The position numbers and the translations under genes are program-made. Below, one piece after another: positions 23,766-32,399 of a DNA stretch of 45,731 bases (position 1 is the first letter of the stretch; the number at the start of each line of letters is the position of its first letter). The stretch covers positions 1-45,731 of the IMG/VR virus record IMGVR_UViG_3300049855_000151; one strand, given 5' to 3'. Below the pieces are notes generated by a model, which searched no databases, was not told the origin of the DNA, and saw nothing but the letters and a program-made list of their open reading frames with translations. This DNA comes from a virus.

Positions 23766-24092
23766 TTACTCTTGAACTTGTAATTTCTTTTCTTTTAAAG
23801 CTTGAAGCATCTTAATCTTCTCTTCTAGTTCTTCAGCTGAACAATCTTCGTATGATTTATCATCAGCTTCCATCTCTTGTTCGGCAGGAGATACATCAGT
23901 ATCAACTAGTTCTTTAGCTTTTTCTAAACCTTCTTTAAGCCCTTCTTCATTCTTAGCTTGAACTTCCACTTTTTTTAGACCCGAAAGTTTACCTGACATA
24001 GCCTTTTTAGCAGTATCACGTAGATCTTCTAGTACAGATTTTTTAGCTTGTGATTCTAAATCGCCCATTTTCTTACCCTTTTTAATATGCAT
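23766..24092 (-). CDS. Small acidic coiled-coil protein
   Basis: A 108-residue charged, helical protein (EVQAKNEEGLKEGLEKAKEL; EELEEKIKMLQALKEKKL) with no hydrophobic core, likely a coiled-coil. ATG 24092 has AAGGATAAC upstream; a second in-frame ATG at 24068 has AAGGGTAAGAAA before it and is equally plausible. It lies in the tail gene block; an assembly chaperone is possible. Confidence 0.55.
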   Translation of the reverse strand: MHIKKGKKMGDLESQAKKSVLEDLRDTAKKAMSGKLSGLKKVEVQAKNEEGLKEGLEKAKELVDTDVSPAEQEMEADDKSYEDCSAEELEEKIKMLQALKEKKLQVQE

Positions 24093-24112
24093 GTTATCCT
24101 TATATAGTTATA

Positions 24113-24376
24113 TTAACAGTCTACTGATCCCAAGTAATCCTCATGTAATTTAAGCAATTCATAACAAGCTTCCCTACTTGCCGGTTCTCCACTTAGTGGA
24201 AATGAATAACTTTTCCAATCTACTGGCTGCTTATCACTCTGCCTAGCCGCTTGATCTTTAAAAATTGCCACACCTACAGAGGTCGTATCTGCCCCTGCAT
24301 CGTAGGAATATGATATAATTTTGTGATAATCTGCTGAATATCCTTTGTTATCTGTTACAGATTTTTGTAGTGCCAT
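24113..24376 (-). CDS. Small hypothetical virion-block protein
   Basis: An 87-residue soluble protein (YHKIISYSYDAGADTTSVGV; DWKSYSFPLSGEP) ending in Cys. Excellent Shine-Dalgarno AAAGGAG before ATG 24376. Located between the long fibre and the coiled-coil gene. It looks like a small mixed alpha/beta fold; no family recognised. Confidence 0.55.
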   Translation of the reverse strand: MALQKSVTDNKGYSADYHKIISYSYDAGADTTSVGVAIFKDQAARQSDKQPVDWKSYSFPLSGEPASREACYELLKLHEDYLGSVDC

Positions 24377-24394
24377 AGTGTCTCCTTTAAATTA

Positions 24395-27211
24395 TTAAAT
24401 AATAGAATCGTAGACTGGAATAAATCCTAAACTTACTCCAGATGCGTTAAAAATTTCAATACGTTTAGTTACAAGTCCTAGTACCGTAGCTGCTGCTGAA
24501 TTACCAACGCCTAGATTGCCCTGAACTCTTAGATTTCTAGAACCTGCAACAGTCACCGTTGTAGCATCACCAGTTAAGAATGTACCAATAGCTAGTTCAT
24601 TTGATGCCGTTGCAGAAGAAGCATTAGCCATTATTAAAATATTGCTAGACCCGGTTGTGGTAGTAGACCCACTAGACTTACCTAAAAATAAGTTACTTGT
24701 GCCTGTGGTAAGAACAAGGCCGCTCTGAGAACCAAACGCAGAGTTATTTGCTCCGGTGGCTACTACTCCAGCGTTGTGGCCAAAATAAGAAGTATCGTCA
24801 GAGGTATTAGCTCTGCCTGCAAAGTATCCAAAACTGGCATTTCTAGTTCCTGTAGCGTTCAACCTACCAGCATTGCTACCAAATGCGCTATTTTGACTTG
24901 CTGTAGAGTTAGTGCGACCCGCAGATACACCAAAAAATGCTAGGTCAGAACCTGTAGTGTTGGTTATACCAGCATTTACGCCGAACAAGGCCAGACTAGA
25001 ACCGGAGATATTGGCAAGACCCGCCCCCACCCCGAACAAACTATTATTAGTTCCGGTAGTATTAGCAACTCCTGAGCCCCAACCCACCGCTGTCAGATTT
25101 ATCGCGTTGTTTACCTTGCCAGCTTGATATCCAATCGCAGTGGTTCCTAAGTTACCTACCTCAGTCATCCCAGCCTGGTAACCGACTAGAACGCTCTGTC
25201 CAGCTACGTTTGTATTTACCTTGCCCGCCTCAACTCCGATGGCTACCGTTTCACCTGCGTTCGCAGATAGTCCAGCGTCCTTGCCGACGTAAACCGAATT
25301 AGACGCTGTGGTATGTGAAGAACCAGCTCCCCGCCCAATAAATGTAAGGTTGGCTCCAGTTATATTTGCGAAGCCCGTTGTCTGACCGACAAATGTATTG
25401 AAATTTCCAGAGGTGGTTGCTTGACCCGCTCCTTGACCAACGAACGTGTGGCCGCTCGTGGTGGTTACTGACTGCCCGGAATTGGCACCGATGAATGTAT
25501 TTGATTGTCCAGTGGTGTGGGCCGCACCTGCAACAGTCCCTATGAAAGTGTTATTCACGCCAGTAGTGTTAACAATTCCGGCTCCGTTACCAATAAAAGT
25601 TCCATTTGATGCCGTAGTATTGGATAAGCCCGCGTCCCATCCTATGAAGGTATTACTATTTCCGGTAGTATTGAGCAGTCCGGCACCGTAACCAAAGAAG
25701 GAGTTTTTGGTTCCAGTAGTATTGCTATATCCAGCCCCATATCCAGCGAAGGCATTTTCATTTCCGGTCGTATTATTCTCACCGGACCTGGCTCCGATAA
25801 ATAAATTGTAACTTCCCGTAGTATTTACCAGCCCGGTGCTTTTGCCAACGAAGACATTGAGCGTTCCAGTAGAATTGGCTAATCCAGATTGATAACCTAT
25901 TGCGGTATTGTCAGATCCACTCGTGTTGGCCTTTAGAACCTGGTGACCGAGAGCAGTATTAGCCCCTGCGATATTGTTGTACAACGCTTCATATCCAATC
26001 GCAGTCGTGTCAGAAACGGTTGAAAGTCTCCCCGCGCTGGTACCCACGAAAGTATTCTGTTGTCCAGTAACGTTGGTAAAACCGGCAGTATTTCCAACGT
26101 ATAAGTTTGCGGCCCCAGTGGTTGTTCCATATCCGGCGCTTTTTCCTAAGAAAGTATTATAAGAGGCGGTGGTATTGTTAAAACCTGAATTTTGACCAAA
26201 AAAAGTATTTTCTACGCCAGAGGTATTGAAACGCCCGGCTTGAGAACCAACATAAGTGCTATAGGAACCAACATCTACCCGACCGGCTTGATTACCAATA
26301 AAGACATTTTCTTGACCAGTAATATTACTGAGTCCGGCAAACATACCCATATAGGTATTAAATCCGCCAGTGGTTTGAGAATATCCCGCAGCAGTGCCCA
26401 TAAAGGTGTTGCCATCCGCAGTGGTTTGAGCAGTGCCAGCGGCCCAACCAAGTAAAGTATTGTTAGCTCCGGTACCAACTTTACCAGCTTCCCATCCGAT
26501 ATAAACGTTACCGTCAGCAGAAATAGCCGCTGCGCCAGCATTTTTACCGATATAAACGTTTTGGCCAACAGTTGTCTGAGCAGCACCCGCACCTGCTCCA
26601 ATAATTACCATATCAGCGGCAGTTGTAATAACAGATCCAGAACTTGAATTACCAATAATAGTATTATTTAGAACTGAAGAAATATTTAATTGTTTTAAAG
26701 TATCATTCCATTGAAAGTCAGTACTTTGAGCTAAGTTACCAGAACCATCAATAAATAATACACGATTAGCAGTTCCACTGCCAACTGCATCACCAATAGA
26801 TTTAAGCTTAGCATTAAACGTAGACCAATCTGCTGAAGTAAGTAATCCTCGATTTACAGCAGATGAACTAGGAAGATTAAAAGTGTGAGTAGATCCAACT
26901 GAACTAATACTAAAATCAGTTCCCACTGAAGCTGCAGCAAGTAATTGGGCTGCAGTAGATAATCCATTAAGTGAATCAATACCTACACCAGCAGCAGAAC
27001 TAACCCAAGTTAATCCATCCCAAACATATACATCAGAAGTATCAAGTGTAATTCTAGCATCACCAGAATCATTACCAGTTAAAGGAAGTGAAGCAAAATC
27101 AGCTACAGGAGATAACCACTGACCATCACCGAATTCACTTAAGAATTCATTGACTAATTCAGGAGATCCAAACACTCCTTTTAATGTATTGTAAATTGTA
27201 GATGATACCAT
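24395..27211 (-). CDS. Long repeat-built tail fibre / receptor-binding protein
   Basis: A 938-residue protein. Residues 1-190 form a distinct N-terminus (YNTLKGVFGSPELVNEFLSE; ITLDTSDVYVWDGLTW) likely joining the virion. Then about 39 imperfect repeats of roughly 18 residues with consensus N-T-F-I-G-x-x-A-G-x-x-N-T-T-G follow, the style of YadA-head and other left-handed beta-roll or triple-stranded fibres. The last 60 residues (VTKRIEIFNASGVSLGFIPV) are a different cap. The repeat part has visibly higher G+C than both ends of the same gene, suggesting exchange of the central part. GGAG site before ATG 27211. Confidence 0.8.
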   Translation of the reverse strand: MVSSTIYNTLKGVFGSPELVNEFLSEFGDGQWLSPVADFASLPLTGNDSGDARITLDTSDVYVWDGLTWVSSAAGVGIDSLNGLSTAAQLLAAASVGTDFSISSVGSTHTFNLPSSSAVNRGLLTSADWSTFNAKLKSIGDAVGSGTANRVLFIDGSGNLAQSTDFQWNDTLKQLNISSVLNNTIIGNSSSGSVITTAADMVIIGAGAGAAQTTVGQNVYIGKNAGAAAISADGNVYIGWEAGKVGTGANNTLLGWAAGTAQTTADGNTFMGTAAGYSQTTGGFNTYMGMFAGLSNITGQENVFIGNQAGRVDVGSYSTYVGSQAGRFNTSGVENTFFGQNSGFNNTTASYNTFLGKSAGYGTTTGAANLYVGNTAGFTNVTGQQNTFVGTSAGRLSTVSDTTAIGYEALYNNIAGANTALGHQVLKANTSGSDNTAIGYQSGLANSTGTLNVFVGKSTGLVNTTGSYNLFIGARSGENNTTGNENAFAGYGAGYSNTTGTKNSFFGYGAGLLNTTGNSNTFIGWDAGLSNTTASNGTFIGNGAGIVNTTGVNNTFIGTVAGAAHTTGQSNTFIGANSGQSVTTTSGHTFVGQGAGQATTSGNFNTFVGQTTGFANITGANLTFIGRGAGSSHTTASNSVYVGKDAGLSANAGETVAIGVEAGKVNTNVAGQSVLVGYQAGMTEVGNLGTTAIGYQAGKVNNAINLTAVGWGSGVANTTGTNNSLFGVGAGLANISGSSLALFGVNAGITNTTGSDLAFFGVSAGRTNSTASQNSAFGSNAGRLNATGTRNASFGYFAGRANTSDDTSYFGHNAGVVATGANNSAFGSQSGLVLTTGTSNLFLGKSSGSTTTTGSSNILIMANASSATASNELAIGTFLTGDATTVTVAGSRNLRVQGNLGVGNSAAATVLGLVTKRIEIFNASGVSLGFIPVYDSII

Positions 27212-27225
27212 TAATAATCTCCTAA

Positions 27226-28287
27226 TTAATATTTAATAATTTTCATTTTAATAGCAGAAGGCTGAATTGTATTATGTGCGTTTGGTAAGCCGTCACCTTT
27301 ATCAAACCCTGCACTTGAAGTAGATCCTGAAATCGTTTGAGCTGCAGCAGTACCTGAAATAGTATGGGTATGAGAAATACTTTCTCCACCCGTAGTAAAG
27401 GGATGAGTATGAGCGGTACCAAAATCTCCGGCTGGAGTACCATCGTCAACTTCATAGTTACCCGCTAATGTTTTAGTACCTGTTCCTCCACCATTATCAA
27501 TATTAATTGAAGGACTAATACTACCTGTAGTTCCAGAATGAGTGTGTCCTACACTATTAGGTCCAGATGAACCGCTTACAGAACTAGAACTATTCACTAA
27601 AGTTCCAGAATTATGAAAATGTAAAGGGGTATTAAAAATGGTTAGTACTGTTCCTTCTTCACCGCCAGTGTTACCAACAACATTTCCTAATGTTCCAGTG
27701 CCAACACCTCCTCTACCTACAGATGCTCGACGAGACATATTCGGTAGTCTAAAATTACCTACTCCTTCTCCACCAGTATTCCATAAAGTACCAATAGCAG
27801 AAAATAGATTAGGATAAACAGCTTGACTAACAACACTACCATCTTCTTCTAACCATCCAGCAGGTACAGAAATACCTGAATAGTCTAAACTAATACCAGC
27901 AGGAAGCATACTTTGCCAGCTTAATACCCCACTACCATCGGTTGATAGTACTTGGTTATTACTAGTACCATCATCCACAGGTAGTGTTAAAGAATAAGAA
28001 GCAGCTAAAACTGGAGCAGAAATCGTAATAGTATCAGACCCACCAGATTCTTTGATTACAACGCTACCATTGAACGTTTTAGTTCCATTGATGGTAGAGG
28101 CACCTTCAGCCATAACGAATGCACTAGAGGCTCCTGAATCAGGAATTGAGTAGGTTCTATCAATAACTTGAGAAGTAGTAATCGTTGCTGTGGTATTAGT
28201 GGTAGCAGCTGATGGATCTAATGCTACTTTCTTAGTATTATCAGTACTATCTACTACTCGAACTGGATTTACAAGATTGTTAGCCAT
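27226..28287 (-). CDS. Tail fibre protein with phage tail-collar domain
   Basis: A 353-residue protein. Residues about 130-205 match the tail-collar domain: VPAGWLEEDGSVVSQAVYPN, then LFSAIGTLWN and FRLPNMSRRASVGRG. After it come glycine/His-rich segments (HTHSGTTG; HTHPFTTGG) that resemble metal-coordinating tips of short fibres. The N-terminal 120 residues are Ser/Thr-rich beta structure. Ends SAIKMKIIKY, typical of such fibres. Positioned between the capsid and long fibre genes. Probably a receptor-contacting fibre. Confidence 0.8.
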   Translation of the reverse strand: MANNLVNPVRVVDSTDNTKKVALDPSAATTNTTATITTSQVIDRTYSIPDSGASSAFVMAEGASTINGTKTFNGSVVIKESGGSDTITISAPVLAASYSLTLPVDDGTSNNQVLSTDGSGVLSWQSMLPAGISLDYSGISVPAGWLEEDGSVVSQAVYPNLFSAIGTLWNTGGEGVGNFRLPNMSRRASVGRGGVGTGTLGNVVGNTGGEEGTVLTIFNTPLHFHNSGTLVNSSSSVSGSSGPNSVGHTHSGTTGSISPSINIDNGGGTGTKTLAGNYEVDDGTPAGDFGTAHTHPFTTGGESISHTHTISGTAAAQTISGSTSSAGFDKGDGLPNAHNTIQPSAIKMKIIKY

Positions 28288-28307
28288 ATTTAAAACTTAC
28301 TTAATTG

Positions 28308-28319
28308 CACATTAATGTG
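28308..28319. other. Perfect 12-base palindrome CACATTAATGTG
   Basis: Lies in the 47-base gap between the collar-domain fibre gene and the gene upstream. Could form a short hairpin in the message or be a protein site. No T-tract follows, so it is not a standard terminator. Confidence 0.4.
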
Positions 28320-28334
28320 TTTAAAATTAATAAA

Positions 28335-28811
28335 TTAAACCGTTTGATTAATTACACGAGCAGTAAAGGTTATATTACCCGTATGTCCTGTCCCAGCTAA
28401 AGCAATATTAGTATATCTAATTTGACCAGCTGAGGTTATATTAAAACTTGTTTTAGAATCACCAGTGTAAGTACGTGATATTTCCCATGAATTAGTTGCT
28501 GTATTATAAACTACATGAAGTAAGCCTACTTCAGCACCTGAATTAGTATTAGTTTCACGGTACACAGTATAAAGAACTTCTGCACCACGAACAGTAGCAG
28601 GATTAAAGATAAGGCCAGTGATAGTTTGATTAGTTACACCATTATAAGCACTTATATCTACTTGACTAGGCTGTACTACACCAGCAATACTAATGGTAGC
28701 AAGATAGTCTGCAACAGTTTTAGCAAATTGAATAACAGCAGGGGACCAATCTGGCGATTGGGCTGTGTTTGGAAAATTAATAGGGATATTATTTATAGTA
28801 ATGTTAGGCAT
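28335..28811 (-). CDS. Putative capsid- or tail-associated beta protein
   Basis: A 158-residue protein. An N-terminal helix (PAVIQFAKTVADYLATISIA) is followed by beta strands (VLYTVYRETN; LLHVVYNTATNSWEISRTY; AGQIRYTNIAL) ending GNITFTARVINQTV, the type of end seen in small phage decoration or fibre-adaptor proteins. It has its own TTAACAACTT-type element about 20 bases upstream, directly downstream of the capsid terminator, so it is probably expressed independently. Function unknown. Confidence 0.55.
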   Translation of the reverse strand: MPNITINNIPINFPNTAQSPDWSPAVIQFAKTVADYLATISIAGVVQPSQVDISAYNGVTNQTITGLIFNPATVRGAEVLYTVYRETNTNSGAEVGLLHVVYNTATNSWEISRTYTGDSKTSFNITSAGQIRYTNIALAGTGHTGNITFTARVINQTV

Positions 28812-28830
28812 AGTTATTAGTATCTTGAAA

Positions 28831-28856
28831 GATTAATACTAATGTAAGTTGTTAAA
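28831..28856 (-). promoter_or_regulatory. TTAACAACTT-type promoter before 28335-28811 gene
   Basis: On the - strand: TTTAACAACTTACATT followed by AGTATTAATC. It shares the 16-base core AATGTAAGTTGTTAAA (+ strand writing, 28841-28856) with the copy upstream of the capsid gene at 30368-30383. It lies between the capsid terminator and the start at 28811, where a promoter is expected. Confidence 0.65.
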
Positions 28857-28890
28857 TTATAGTTGGAAGGATTTATGTTACTAGTAAGCA

Positions 28891-28925
28891 ATAAAAAAGG
28901 GGTAACCCCATAGGAGCTACCCCTT
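28891..28925 (-). terminator. Rho-independent terminator after major capsid gene
   Basis: On the - strand AAGGGGTA (28925-28918) pairs with TACCCCTT (28904-28897), loop of 13 bases, followed by T-rich TTTTATT. It sits 26-60 bases after the capsid stop, and is the clearest terminator in the window. It isolates the highly expressed capsid message. Confidence 0.85.
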
Positions 28926-28950
28926 ATTAATCTTACTAAACAGTTATTTA

Positions 28951-30201
28951 TTAGACAACTGAATTCACAATTCCAGTAATAACTACGTTACGACCAGGAC
29001 TAGAACAGAATAATGCTTGATCCGTATAAGCACGTAGCTCATACCCAGCACTGTTCTCTAATTCACGGAAGAAGTCACCTTCTTTACCAGGACGTTTGAA
29101 CGTCACATCAGTTGAACCGACGCGCATCCAGCAATCTTGATCTAGAACGTATGAATAACCTTCTTTCACGAACGTAGACGGAACAATCTCAATATCACCA
29201 TTCTGAGCATGGAACATTAGAGATTTGGAACCCGTTTCAGCCTTAGAAGCCTGATAACTAGAATCATATCGACGTAGCGCAGCTTGATCATTTAATAGAT
29301 TTGACCATGCACGAGGATTGATGAAAGCCACCGCTTTGCTATCTAAGCCCTTCTCAACCGCACGAGCTAACGCGAGATTAAGTTTATTAAAGCTTAGAGG
29401 ACCAGCTGAAGCAGAGAATTGGTTACCACGCCACATAGCATAGCTTGAAGTGCTGATACCAAATAGTGATCCGGTAACAGTCGTTAGAATCTTATGGATT
29501 CCAGCGAATTCTTTACCGTATGCACCCATATGATAGATCACATCAGTAGCAACCGTACCCGGAGGTAGAGCAGCAACCGTTAACGTACGAGCATCCATAT
29601 CCACAGCAGTAATGCTGGTCGTACCACGTGAAATCGCTCCAGTTACGTCGCGAATTTCAATCGGCATCGTTTCAGCACCAGCCCAGATACCAGGAGCCCA
29701 TTCAGACGTAGTTACCGTAATAACTAGACCAACCGCAGCAGCAACCGTACCATAGCCCATTTGACCATAGAATAATTCCGTTTCGAGTTTACGCGTTACT
29801 GAACGTAACATGTTCTCAACCACGACATTAATCGCAGATTCAAACGCAGCATCACCAGCAGATTCAGCACGTGACGCAGCAGAAAGACCAAGAACCGCTC
29901 GTAGTAACATAGGATAACCCTTGACTTGAGCGTTTTTCGTTTGACCAGCAATAGGTGGATTTAGAGCAAACGCATCATCATCGCTATCAGCGAACGTGAC
30001 ACCATGTTCTAAACCAAGAATTACAGGTTGATTATAGAGGTTACCAAGGGTTTTACCTTTAGCACCGAACTTAATCATATTAAGAGCTTTAACTCCATCA
30101 GGAATTAAATTCTCTAACTTATCCGCATAACGGTCTTTAAAAATACCATTAAGCGTTCCTACCGTATTTGTAAGATCACCATAAACGTTATTAGCAGCCA
30201 T
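28951..30201 (-). CDS. Major capsid protein
   Basis: A 416-residue protein directly downstream of the scaffold gene, with its own promoter element, 5' leader and terminator, as expected for the most abundant virion protein. The segments FGAKGKTLGNLYNQPVILGL, YPMLLRAVLGLSAASRAES and NMLRSVTRKLETELFYGQMG look like the N-arm and E-loop/spine parts of an HK97-fold capsid protein from the podovirus/siphovirus group. Codons are visibly richer in G+C than in neighbours, consistent with high expression. No cleavage site could be assigned. TTAAGGAG precedes ATG 30201. Confidence 0.85.
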   Translation of the reverse strand: MAANNVYGDLTNTVGTLNGIFKDRYADKLENLIPDGVKALNMIKFGAKGKTLGNLYNQPVILGLEHGVTFADSDDDAFALNPPIAGQTKNAQVKGYPMLLRAVLGLSAASRAESAGDAAFESAINVVVENMLRSVTRKLETELFYGQMGYGTVAAAVGLVITVTTSEWAPGIWAGAETMPIEIRDVTGAISRGTTSITAVDMDARTLTVAALPPGTVATDVIYHMGAYGKEFAGIHKILTTVTGSLFGISTSSYAMWRGNQFSASAGPLSFNKLNLALARAVEKGLDSKAVAFINPRAWSNLLNDQAALRRYDSSYQASKAETGSKSLMFHAQNGDIEIVPSTFVKEGYSYVLDQDCWMRVGSTDVTFKRPGKEGDFFRELENSAGYELRAYTDQALFCSSPGRNVVITGIVNSVV

Positions 30202-30246
30202 TTAAATACTCCTTAAATAATTATAGATACCATTTTTATCAGACAT
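30202..30246 (-). CDS. 14-codon leader frame before the capsid gene
   Basis: A mini-frame (MSDKNGIYNYLRSI) with ATG at 30246, a good AAGAGG site upstream, and a TAA directly abutting the capsid ATG. Its codons for leucine-arginine-serine contain the capsid Shine-Dalgarno AAGGAG. It may couple ribosomes onto the capsid start; it could also be chance. Confidence 0.35.
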   Translation of the reverse strand: MSDKNGIYNYLRSI

Positions 30247-30251
30247 AAACA

Positions 30252-30265
30252 CCTCTTTATAGAGG
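30252..30265. other. Hairpin in the capsid 5' leader
   Basis: CCTCT/AGAGG stem with a four-base TTAT-type loop lies just before the mini-frame start in the roughly 160-base leader of the capsid message. It contains the leader's AGAGG site, so folding could limit translation of the mini-frame. Confidence 0.4.
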
Positions 30266-30357
30266 CTTAATTACATGTGATAAGTTTTTGTTTTATTCTC
30301 GATGGATATCTATGCCCTATTAAGGTAACATAAAGTCATTATGGGAATAAGCCCAAA

Positions 30358-30383
30358 ACTTATATACAATGTAAGTTGTTAAA
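30358..30383 (-). promoter_or_regulatory. TTAACAACTT-type promoter of the capsid gene
   Basis: On the - strand TTTAACAACTTACATT followed by GTATATAAGT. It is placed about 160 bases upstream of the capsid start, inside the 200-base gap after the scaffold gene. Core identical over 16 bases to the copy at 28841-28856. Confidence 0.7.
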
Positions 30384-30400
30384 AAACCTAATTGTTACTA

Positions 30401-31348
30401 TTACTTACGAAAAAACTCTTTATAAGACATCTTTTTAATCGCTTCTTTCTTAGTAGCAGTATGTCCTACATCAGTTACAGCCTTAGCAATAGGTACTGGA
30501 GCATCTTTTCTAGCTACACTACGTTTACGTAGCTTAGTAATAGTGTCCTTACCAATCATCTGTTCAATGACTTCTTCAGGCATAATACCGAACATATCCT
30601 TAATATCCTTATGGATTTCATCACGTACTAAAGGTAGTACATCACTAGGACTAATATCAGTTTTACCACTTTCAAGAGCTAGTAACATATAATCGGCCAT
30701 CTTTTTAACTACATAAGGACTCTTAGGTAGATCTGATTTACTTAATACATCACTCATTTCACGATCATAGCGTTCATACTCTTGCTGTTGAAGAAGTTCT
30801 AATTGTTTTTGTTGAAGTTCTTCTTTTTCCTTAGTACGTTCTTCTTGAAGCTTCTTTAATTCATTTTCAAGTTGTTCACGTTGAACCTGTTCAGGTGACT
30901 TCTTACTTTGTTCGATTTCTTTTTCAATAATCTTAGCAGCAAATTCCTTTAAATCCACGCCAAATGCTGGATCTGATAGGACTTTTTCAGGATCGGTACG
31001 TAATTCTTGGATAAAAGAACGGATTTCTTTATCTAGGGTAGAATATTGATTAGCACGTTGATGTGACATCTTAGATAACTGAAGTTGTCGGATCATGTAC
31101 TCTTTAACAGCAGGGTCGTCCGGCAAATCGAAAGGGAGTTCCTCAGTTACTTCTTTACCATCGACCTTAAGTTGAAGTTTACGAATAGCTTTTTTAATCT
31201 CTTTTTCTACTTCTTTCTTTTCTTCGGAACTAGTCGCTGCCTCTACTAAAGGTACAGTACCAAGAGTTTCTTCGGTGGTGGATGGAGTTTCTACAGGTTC
31301 AGCTACAGGAGCAGCCGTATTAGTGGGATTGGTATTATCTACTGACAT
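30401..31348 (-). CDS. Scaffolding protein
   Basis: A 315-residue, highly charged protein just upstream of the capsid gene, the usual place for scaffold. The N-terminus is Thr/Pro/Glu-rich and disordered; residues 120-195 form a long coiled coil (EIEQSKKSPEQVQREQLENE; LKKLQEERTKEKEELQQKQL); the C-terminus is basic (KKEAIKKMSYKEFFRK), which often binds capsid subunits. No protease motif is present. AAAGGAAAATAT precedes ATG 31348. Confidence 0.75.
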   Translation of the reverse strand: MSVDNTNPTNTAAPVAEPVETPSTTEETLGTVPLVEAATSSEEKKEVEKEIKKAIRKLQLKVDGKEVTEELPFDLPDDPAVKEYMIRQLQLSKMSHQRANQYSTLDKEIRSFIQELRTDPEKVLSDPAFGVDLKEFAAKIIEKEIEQSKKSPEQVQREQLENELKKLQEERTKEKEELQQKQLELLQQQEYERYDREMSDVLSKSDLPKSPYVVKKMADYMLLALESGKTDISPSDVLPLVRDEIHKDIKDMFGIMPEEVIEQMIGKDTITKLRKRSVARKDAPVPIAKAVTDVGHTATKKEAIKKMSYKEFFRK

Positions 31349-31413
31349 ATATTTTCCTTTGCATAGTCCCTAGAAGGGATATAATTAAAGTGAATAGTCC
31401 AGTACTATACCGG

Positions 31414-31439
31414 ATATATTCATATTATGAGTTGTTAAA
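31414..31439 (-). promoter_or_regulatory. TTAACAACTC-type promoter of the scaffold gene
   Basis: On the - strand TTTAACAACTCATAATATG followed by AATATATCC. The last base of the ten-base core differs (C for T). It lies right at the end of the small gene at 31435 and about 75 bases before the scaffold start. The leader contains a TCCCT/AGGGA hairpin at 31367-31379. Confidence 0.65.
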
Positions 31440-31575
31440 ATAGTAATTGTAGGATATTTAGTATAATACTAGCTATTAATAAGTATTTTAATAGTTTACG
31501 TTCTCTAATTAAATCTTTAGATCGTTTAATTTTAGGAACAGTACTTGATTTATTATTTAAAATGATCATTGCCAT
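31435..31575 (-). CDS. 46-residue membrane protein
   Basis: Starts at ATG 31575, one base after the stop of the phospholipase gene. The N-terminal half is basic (VPKIKRSKDLIRERKLL), the C-terminal half is one hydrophobic helix (LLIASIILNILQLLF), so it is a tail-anchored mini-protein with positive cytoplasmic side. Could modulate the membrane or the phospholipase next to it. Shine-Dalgarno is weak; tight spacing supports it. Confidence 0.5.
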   Translation of the reverse strand: MAMIILNNKSSTVPKIKRSKDLIRERKLLKYLLIASIILNILQLLF

Positions 31576-31576
31576 A

Positions 31577-32398
31577 TTATAACTTTTTAATATATTCTAA
31601 ATCTATAGGACCAATTATAGCTTGTTCATACCCATACTTAATAGCTTTTTGTATTTTATCTGATTCAAAATCATTAGAACCAATAACTAGCTCACGTGGG
31701 GCATAGATAGTTAGCTTAATGCTACGCCGACCTTCTTCTAAATTCTCATTATGCCAAATACATGCTTGTATATCTGTTAGAAATGTTTCATGTGCTAGTA
31801 GTTCAGTTGCCCTAAGAATGTTCTTAATCCAATTACCTTTTTTAGCAAAATCAGGATTACTTTTTAATGGATTACATAGTACAACTACAATCTCATCTGC
31901 TCCATTTTGAATGGCTTTATGTAAAGGAGTTTGTTCTCTAACCCCACCGTCAACCCATCCATTTATATCCTCAGTAAATCCAGGAATAGAGCAAGAAGCT
32001 ACAGTAGATTCAATATAATCTTTATCTAAACAATAACTATAAACTATTTCACCCGTTTCTAAATGCACTTTACAAGAATATGCATCCATCATAGGAGGAT
32101 TATTCTTAATAGTTTTTTCTAATAGTTTTTTTAATGGTTTAGCATTATATAAACCTGAAGATAAGAATAAAAAGAATCCTAAATTAATTTTAAATACATC
32201 ACTAGTCTTTTTTAAACTATTCCAGATATCCTGTAATCCTTCAATTCCAACATGACTAATACCAGCAGCATTAAGACTACCGACTGAAGTGCCATAAATT
32301 ACATCTGGTTTGTAGCCTTGTTCAAATATATGCTTAAGAATGCCAAATTGCATTGACCCCTTACTACCGCCTCCTGATAAAACTAAAGCTTTTTTCAT
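31577..32398 (-). CDS. Patatin-like phospholipase
   Basis: A 273-residue enzyme with the full patatin signature: oxyanion-hole GGGSKG at residues 9-14, nucleophile motif GTSVG with Ser38, and DGG with catalytic Asp near 150. The family hydrolyses phospholipid acyl chains using a Ser-Asp dyad. There is no signal peptide. Its place inside the virion block, between structural genes and scaffold, suggests it is either a virion part helping envelope passage or a lysis helper. Relatives are known as bacterial effectors (ExoU-type); in a virion block it is unusual. Confidence 0.88.
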   Translation of the reverse strand: MKKALVLSGGGSKGSMQFGILKHIFEQGYKPDVIYGTSVGSLNAAGISHVGIEGLQDIWNSLKKTSDVFKINLGFFLFLSSGLYNAKPLKKLLEKTIKNNPPMMDAYSCKVHLETGEIVYSYCLDKDYIESTVASCSIPGFTEDINGWVDGGVREQTPLHKAIQNGADEIVVVLCNPLKSNPDFAKKGNWIKNILRATELLAHETFLTDIQACIWHNENLEEGRRSIKLTIYAPRELVIGSNDFESDKIQKAIKYGYEQAIIGPIDLEYIKKL

Positions 32399-32399
32399 A

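Noticed and set aside
24912-26601. Several open frames of 60-110 codons, antisense or shifted, within the long fibre gene
   Set aside because: They mirror the 18-residue repeat of the fibre and have no independent ribosome sites; they are by-products of repetitive sequence.
31349-31434. TCCCT/AGGGA and CCGGTATAGTACTGG hairpins as a terminator before the scaffold gene
   Set aside because: Stems are short and no T-tract follows; they lie downstream of the promoter-like element, so they are leader structures rather than a terminator.
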